From Cryobacterium melibiosiphilum (GTDB lineage: Bacteria > Actinomycetota > Actinomycetes > Actinomycetales > Microbacteriaceae), in the NCBI RefSeq assembly GCF_003602235.1, contig NZ_QZVS01000077.1:1-64000 (forward strand): a stretch of 64,000 nucleotides of DNA, read 5' to 3'. Of this stretch, positions 59,923-64,000 are shown piece by piece. The stretch's first letter is position 1; each line of letters starts with the position of its first letter. The position numbers and the translations under genes are program-made. The notes beneath the pieces were generated by a model. It saw only the letters and a program-made list of their open reading frames with translations, had not been told where the DNA came from and did no database searches.

Positions 59923-61011
59923 ATGCAAACAGAAGATTTCCTCAGGGTCAATGTGGTGAGCGGCCTTCCCGGCGCGGGAAAGTCATCCGTCGCCCGTGCC
60001 CTGGGCGGCACCGCGATTCACCCGCGGGCGCTCATGCCCGATGATGCCGACACTCTGGCCGCCAGTCCCCTCGCCGCCGCGCCGTGGCAGGCCTGGCAGG
60101 GCAGCGCGGTGCCCGGCGTGCGCGAGGTCTTCGTCGAGGCTCATCCCTCGATCGGCCCGCTCGAAGTCGCGAGCTTTCTCGCCCCCGACCGCAATGAGCA
60201 GCGCGGCGCGGCCAGCGTGCGCCTCGGCGACCTCGTCACCGTGCTCGATGCCTCGCGTTTCTGGGAGGACCTGCAGAGCGACGCGAGCGACGGTTCGCTG
60301 CCCGTTCATGAGGCAGCGGATGTCGGCGCTTTCAACGATCCCGCCCCCTCCGACCGCACCCGAGGCGATGCGCTCATCGAGCAGATCGAGTGGGCGAGCG
60401 TCGTCGTGATTAACAAGAGCGACCTCGTGCGACGCGTGGAGTGTGGCGACATTCGCGACTTCGTGCGGCTGCTCAACCCCTCGAGTTTCATCGTCTTCGC
60501 CATTCACGGAGAGGGGGCCGCCGCGTCGTGGCCAGCGCCCCGGCGCGACATGCACGCCTGGCTGGCGCGCAGTCCCGGCTGGGTGCGCCAGTTGAACGGT
60601 GATGCGCTGCTCTCGCAGAGCCCGCAGGGACTCTCCTGTGTCGTCTACCGCGACGTGCGCCCCTTTCACCCGGCCCGGCTCGCGCACTTCTTCGCGAACC
60701 GTTCGGGGGAGTCCGGCGATATCCTGCGCTCGCGGGGGCTGTTCCGGCTCGCGTCCCGGCCGGGCGTCGTGGGGTCGTGGAGCAGTGTCGGCGGCACGAT
60801 CACCTTCGAGCCGACCGGCATGCTCACCAACGACCCCGATTCCCCCTGGGGGCAGGAGATCGCCTTCTTCGGCCGTAACCTCGACGTGAACCGACTCACC
60901 CGCAACCTCAACGAGTGCTTGCTGAACGACGCCGAGTTTCTGGCGGGGCCCACGCAGTGGTGCGCGACGCCGGATCCGTTCCCGGCCTGGGACCTGCAGC
61001 ACCGACACTGA
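59923..61011 (+). CDS. COG0523 family GTPase, without CxCC motif
   Basis: A 362-residue G3E-type GTPase of the metal-chaperone/zinc-homeostasis group. Walker A GLPGAGKSS is at residues 14-22, the guanine motif NKSD near 163, and the C-terminal CobW_C region has RPFHPARLAHFFANRSGESGDILRSRGLFRLASRP and SVGGTITFEPTG. The Cys-x-Cys-Cys zinc motif that follows beta-2 in most members is not seen; the corresponding part reads TAIHPRALMPDDADT. Metal transfer may then rely on other residues, or the protein has lost that role. It is divergent from L36 across a Zur-type box. Confidence 0.88.
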   Translation: MQTEDFLRVNVVSGLPGAGKSSVARALGGTAIHPRALMPDDADTLAASPLAAAPWQAWQGSAVPGVREVFVEAHPSIGPLEVASFLAPDRNEQRGAASVRLGDLVTVLDASRFWEDLQSDASDGSLPVHEAADVGAFNDPAPSDRTRGDALIEQIEWASVVVINKSDLVRRVECGDIRDFVRLLNPSSFIVFAIHGEGAAASWPAPRRDMHAWLARSPGWVRQLNGDALLSQSPQGLSCVVYRDVRPFHPARLAHFFANRSGESGDILRSRGLFRLASRPGVVGSWSSVGGTITFEPTGMLTNDPDSPWGQEIAFFGRNLDVNRLTRNLNECLLNDAEFLAGPTQWCATPDPFPAWDLQHRH

Positions 61012-61301
61012 TCCGGGCGGCACTGATTCAGACGGCATTGATCGGATTGCCACAATTTTGGCACCAAAGCGTGACATTGTGCCCGTTGTCCGGTAGCGTA
61101 AACAAGTCGGCTCTTGACACTGCGCTTTCTTCACGTGTGCGCAGATGGGTTTGTAAGTCAAGTTGGGCCGGTTTCCCAGTAATCCGCTGGTGAAAAATCA
61201 CTGTATGTGAACGGCCCCGGCCATAGACTGCCCGGGTTCTCAGATCGTCGCATGTGCGACGTTGTTCTGCCATGTACTGAACATAACCCAGGAACATTTC
61301 T
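61012..61301 (+). promoter_or_regulatory. Long leader region of the DEAD-box helicase gene
   Basis: 290 bp with no gene that I can support. A -10-like TAGCGT is at 61095-61100, leaving a leader of about 195 nt. GGGCCG (from 61164) can pair with CGGCCC (near 61210). TGCCACAATTTTGGCA (61049-61064) is a short palindrome just upstream of the likely start. AGGAAC gives a normal ribosome site. Long leaders are common for cold-induced helicases, so regulation at RNA level is possible. Confidence 0.45.
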
Positions 61302-63467
61302 ATGCCTCAGAGCAAGAATCCCGCCGTCGGCGGTAAGAATTACGACCCGAAGTACTCTGCAAAGGGCGCCCCGAACCGGGGTGGCTCGAACAATCAGGGC
61401 AGCAAGAGCCCCGGTCACCGCGGCTTCCGCGCTGACGAGGGTGCGCCCAAGAAGGCCCGCTGGAACGCCGATGAGCGTGCCGCGAAGGCAAACGATCGTC
61501 CCGCCTACGGAGACCGCCCCGCCTATGGCGCCGGCCGCTCCGAGCGCCCGGCGACCGGTGCCCGCACCGAGCGCCCCGCCTACAACAACGACCGTCCGGC
61601 CCGCTCGAACGACCGTCCCTCTTATGGTGACCGTAACAACAGTGCTCCCCGTGGCGACCGTCCGTCGTACGGCGACCGCAACGACCGTCCGGCCCGCTCG
61701 AACGACCGTCCCTCTTATGGTGACCGTAACAACAGTGCTCCCCGTGGCGACCGTCCGTCGTACGGCGACCGCAACGACCGTCCGGCCCGTTCCAACGACC
61801 GGCCCTCGTACGGTGACCGCGCCCCGCGCACGGACCGTCCTGCCTACAACAACGACCGCAACAACGAACGCCCGTCCTACGGCGACCGCAACAGCGCCCC
61901 GCGCACCGAGCGTCCGTCCTACGGCGACCGTGCCCCGCGCACCGAGCGCCCGGCCTACAACAACGACCGCCCGTCTTACGGCGACCGCAGCAGCGCGCCC
62001 CGCACCGAGCGTCCCTCGTACGGTGACCGCAGCGAGCGTCCCGCCCGCACCGAGCGTCCGTCCTACGGCGACCGCGCCGAGCGCGCTCCCCGCAGCTTTG
62101 AGGACCGCGCCCCGCGCCGTTCCAACGACGACCGCCCGCCCCGCCGCGATTTCGGTAACGACCGCCCCTCGCGTTCGGACGACGGCGACAGCAAGTTCTA
62201 CCCGAAGCGCAGCGAAAACGGCGCCAAGCCGACCTTCGCCGGTGGCGACGACGTCGTCCTTGAGCGCCTCGAAGCCATCGCGACGACGGCATCCGATGTC
62301 GTCGGCGTCACCTTCGGTGACCTGGGCCTCGGCGAGAACATCGTGCGTGAGCTCGCCGCCCTCGGCGCTCCGTCACCGTTCCCGATCCAGGCCGCCACGA
62401 TCCCCGACGTGCTCGCCGGCCGCGACGTGCTCGGCCGTGGCAAGACCGGTTCCGGCAAGACGATCGCCTTCGGCGCTCCGCTGGTCGAGAAGCTGATGGA
62501 GAACAACGGCGCCAAGGACCGCAAGATGGCCCGCAAGCCCCGCGCGCTCATCCTCGCCCCGACCCGTGAGCTCGCGCTGCAGATCGACCGTACCGTGCAG
62601 CCCATCGCCCGCAGCGTCGGCCTCTTCACCACCCAGATCTACGGCGGAGTGCCGCAGTACCGCCAGGTCAGCGCCCTCCAGCGCGGCGTGGACATCATCA
62701 TCGGCACCGCCGGCCGCATCGAAGACCTCATCGATCAGGGTCGCCTCGACCTGTCCGAAGTTGTCGTCACCGTGCTCGACGAGGCCGACTACATGTGCGA
62801 CCTCGGGTTCCTCGAGCCCGTGCAGCGCATCCTGCGTCAGACCAAGAAGGGCGGCCAGAAGCTGCTCTTCTCCGCCACCCTCGACAAGGGCGTCGCCTCG
62901 CTGGTCAAGGAATTCCTGACCAACCCGGCCGTGCACGAGGTCGCCGGTGAAGACCAGGCCTCCTCCACGATCGACCACCGCGTTCTCGTCATCGAGCACC
63001 GCGACAAGAGCCGCATCATCGAAGAGCTCGTCAACCGCGACGGCAAGACGCTCATCTTCAGCCGCACCCGTGCCTACGCCGAGCAGCTCGCCGAGCAGCT
63101 CGAAGACGCCGGCGTGAAGGCCACCAGCCTGCACGGTGACCTGAACCAGGCCCGCCGTACCCGCAACCTGCAGATGCTCACGAGCGGCCGGGTCAATGTT
63201 CTCGTCGCCACCGACGTCGCGGCTCGCGGAATCCACGTGGACGACATCGACCTGGTCATCCAGGCCGACGCGCCCGACGAGTACAAGACCTACCTGCACC
63301 GCTCGGGCCGTACGGGCCGCGCGGGCAAGACCGGAACCGTCGTCACGCTCATCCCGAAGCAGCGCAAGCGCCGCATGGACGAGCTGCTCGACCGTGCCGA
63401 GATCGAGGCCAGCTACATGTCGGCCGGCCCCGGTGATGCTGCCATCCAGGAGCTCGCCAACGTCTAA
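61302..63467 (+). CDS. DEAD-box RNA helicase with long repetitive disordered N-terminus
   Basis: A 721-residue helicase. Residues 1-310 are low in hydrophobics and rich in Arg, Asp, Tyr, Gly, Asn, Pro and Ser, made of RPSYGDR/RPAYNND repeats, and include a 31-residue unit repeated exactly. The core (about 335-700) has GKTGSGKT (near 381), PTRELALQ, GTAGRIEDL, VLDEADYM (near 493), LFSATL, LIFSRTRAYAEQLAEQL, DVAARGIHVDDIDLVI and HRSGRTGRAG (near 666). The likely role is RNA unwinding in ribosome assembly or decay, with the tail suited to RNA binding and phase separation. The end is just after the core; there is no C-terminal extension. ATG 61302 has AGGAAC. Confidence 0.93.
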   Translation: MPQSKNPAVGGKNYDPKYSAKGAPNRGGSNNQGSKSPGHRGFRADEGAPKKARWNADERAAKANDRPAYGDRPAYGAGRSERPATGARTERPAYNNDRPARSNDRPSYGDRNNSAPRGDRPSYGDRNDRPARSNDRPSYGDRNNSAPRGDRPSYGDRNDRPARSNDRPSYGDRAPRTDRPAYNNDRNNERPSYGDRNSAPRTERPSYGDRAPRTERPAYNNDRPSYGDRSSAPRTERPSYGDRSERPARTERPSYGDRAERAPRSFEDRAPRRSNDDRPPRRDFGNDRPSRSDDGDSKFYPKRSENGAKPTFAGGDDVVLERLEAIATTASDVVGVTFGDLGLGENIVRELAALGAPSPFPIQAATIPDVLAGRDVLGRGKTGSGKTIAFGAPLVEKLMENNGAKDRKMARKPRALILAPTRELALQIDRTVQPIARSVGLFTTQIYGGVPQYRQVSALQRGVDIIIGTAGRIEDLIDQGRLDLSEVVVTVLDEADYMCDLGFLEPVQRILRQTKKGGQKLLFSATLDKGVASLVKEFLTNPAVHEVAGEDQASSTIDHRVLVIEHRDKSRIIEELVNRDGKTLIFSRTRAYAEQLAEQLEDAGVKATSLHGDLNQARRTRNLQMLTSGRVNVLVATDVAARGIHVDDIDLVIQADAPDEYKTYLHRSGRTGRAGKTGTVVTLIPKQRKRRMDELLDRAEIEASYMSAGPGDAAIQELANV
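61588..61773 (+). repeat. Two tandem 93-bp units inside the helicase gene
   Basis: 61588-61680 and 61681-61773 are essentially identical, each encoding 31 residues that start NDRPARSNDRPSYGDR. A third, worn unit starts at 61774. In-frame recombination here would lengthen or shorten the disordered tail. Confidence 0.92.
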
Positions 63468-63482
63468 CTAGACGCGCACGCA

Positions 63483-63518
63483 CAACAGGGCACCCGCCGA
63501 TCGGCGGGTGCCCTGTTG
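63483..63518 (+). terminator. Perfect 18-bp hairpin after the helicase gene
   Basis: CAACAGGGCACCCGCCGA (63483-63500) is followed at once by its reverse complement (63501-63518), giving a long hairpin with only a minimal loop, 15 bp past the helicase stop. No T run. Confidence 0.8.
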
Positions 63519-63676
63519 TATGCCCGGCGCCTGCGGGTCCTCCCGAACTGGGGCCACGCGCAGGCTCGAACGCGCCTCGTGGCTATGTATTGCCACATAA
63601 ACTGGACGGGGCGAGCTCCGCTCCGCTCGTTGAGGCATGCTCGCATGACCGGCGCTGGCACAGATCAAAGGCAATC

Positions 63677-64000
63677 ATGGCGAACTTCTTCACCCGCATC
63701 CGCGAGGGCAGCATCGCGCTGGCCCTTACCGTTGCGGCCGTCCTGACCTTCGGGGCGCTCACGGCGGCTCCGGCCACGGCCGTGGGGGAGGATGCCGCGG
63801 CAACCACCACAGCGACGACCACCGAGAACCTGACAATCTCGGGCACGGTCACCGGCGAGACGCCGGATGGCATCGTTGCGGTCGCTGGAGCATACGTCTC
63901 CGTAAGCGATTCACAAGGGAGCGTGCCATCTGCAAGCGCAGTGACGGATAACGATGGTCGCTACGTGATCACTGGGCTAACCTCCGATATCGACTCTTTG
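63677..64000 (+). CDS. Secreted protein, N-terminal part (runs off the window)
   Basis: 108 codons visible, without a stop before the end. The start ATG 63677 follows AAAGG. A signal peptide (ALALTVAAVLTFGALTAAPATA, cut near residue 35) is followed by a Thr-rich linker and LTISGTVTGETPDGIVAVAGAYVSV, DNDGRYVITGL, the pattern of a carboxypeptidase-regulatory-like/CNA-B beta-sandwich repeat. It is probably the start of a larger surface protein; function cannot be judged. 63519-63676 before it shows only the short inverted repeat GCCACGCGC and GTGGC words; nothing firm. Confidence 0.75.
   Translation, partial: MANFFTRIREGSIALALTVAAVLTFGALTAAPATAVGEDAAATTTATTTENLTISGTVTGETPDGIVAVAGAYVSVSDSQGSVPSASAVTDNDGRYVITGLTSDIDSL

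Noticed and set aside
61028-61297. Minus-strand small protein ending LWCQNCGNPINAV
   Set aside because: It resembles a zinc ribbon by one CxxC only, lies over the probable helicase promoter and leader, and has no ribosome site.

Overview
The window is chromosomal DNA of a high-GC actinobacterium, most likely a member of the Microbacteriaceae. The evidence is GC-rich coding with many GTG starts, the conserved pairs purM-DUF3073 and ECF42 sigma-DGPF protein, a Zur-type L36/COG0523 pair, and a strong excess of the heptamer CGGATGC/GCATCCG. No phage, insertion sequence, CRISPR array or tRNA was seen. Genus cannot be fixed from this sequence alone.

Layout. 1-360: end of an rRNA operon (23S tail, 5S, two terminator hairpins). 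0.4-3.3 kb: GNAT acetyltransferase, EamA transporter, chorismate mutase, SDR. 3.3-10 kb: purL, a Schlafen/AlbA_2-type protein with a duplicated promoter/start motif, an unknown protein and an acyl-CoA ligase. 10.2-15.8 kb: phosphonate operon (lipoprotein binding protein, ATPase, one fused double permease, FAD amine oxidase, phosphonoacetaldehyde-hydrolase-like HAD enzyme), all overlapping. 16-22.2 kb: small membrane proteins, a TetR-controlled DHA2 exporter, an EamA transporter behind a 14-codon leader, and a DGPF/ECF42 pair. 22.4-32.2 kb: purQ-purS, a tryptophan-to-anthranilate operon (kynA, amidohydrolase, kynU), TetR, two VOC proteins, purC, purD and an SCP-like protein. 32.3-37.6 kb: one very large secreted lamin-tail/metallophosphoesterase protein. 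38-43 kb: ribokinase, a membrane protein, purF-purM and DUF3073. 43-52 kb: tandem crcB, an APC permease, PadR-DUF4097, a CPBP-like protein, an M20 peptidase, a TipA-like MerR regulator and a decayed yczE/yczR divergon. 52-64 kb: RND permease, DUF4232 lipoprotein, M23 peptidase, an alpha/beta hydrolase, L36 and a COG0523 GTPase around a Fur-type box, a DEAD-box helicase with a repetitive disordered N-terminus, and the start of a secreted protein.

Functional links. Seven purine genes (purL, Q, S, C, D, F, M) cover most of the route from PRPP to SAICAR but are split by accessory blocks. The phn block can plausibly take 2-aminoethylphosphonate or a relative to acetaldehyde and phosphate. The kyn block lacks a recognised formamidase, and the coupled amidohydrolase is the natural candidate.

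Most unusual signal. Eleven intergenic spots carry long inverted repeats, mostly at gene 3' ends. Several belong to modular families. Three 60-bp palindromes share one design. Two arrays of about 22-bp units (8 and 7 copies, both orientations) share a hairpin tip with a third locus whose stem is entirely different yet still self-complementary. Two intact genes take their stop codon from a repeat edge, and a decayed gene reads into one. This looks like a mosaic REP/BIME-like system and is the best candidate here for something undescribed.
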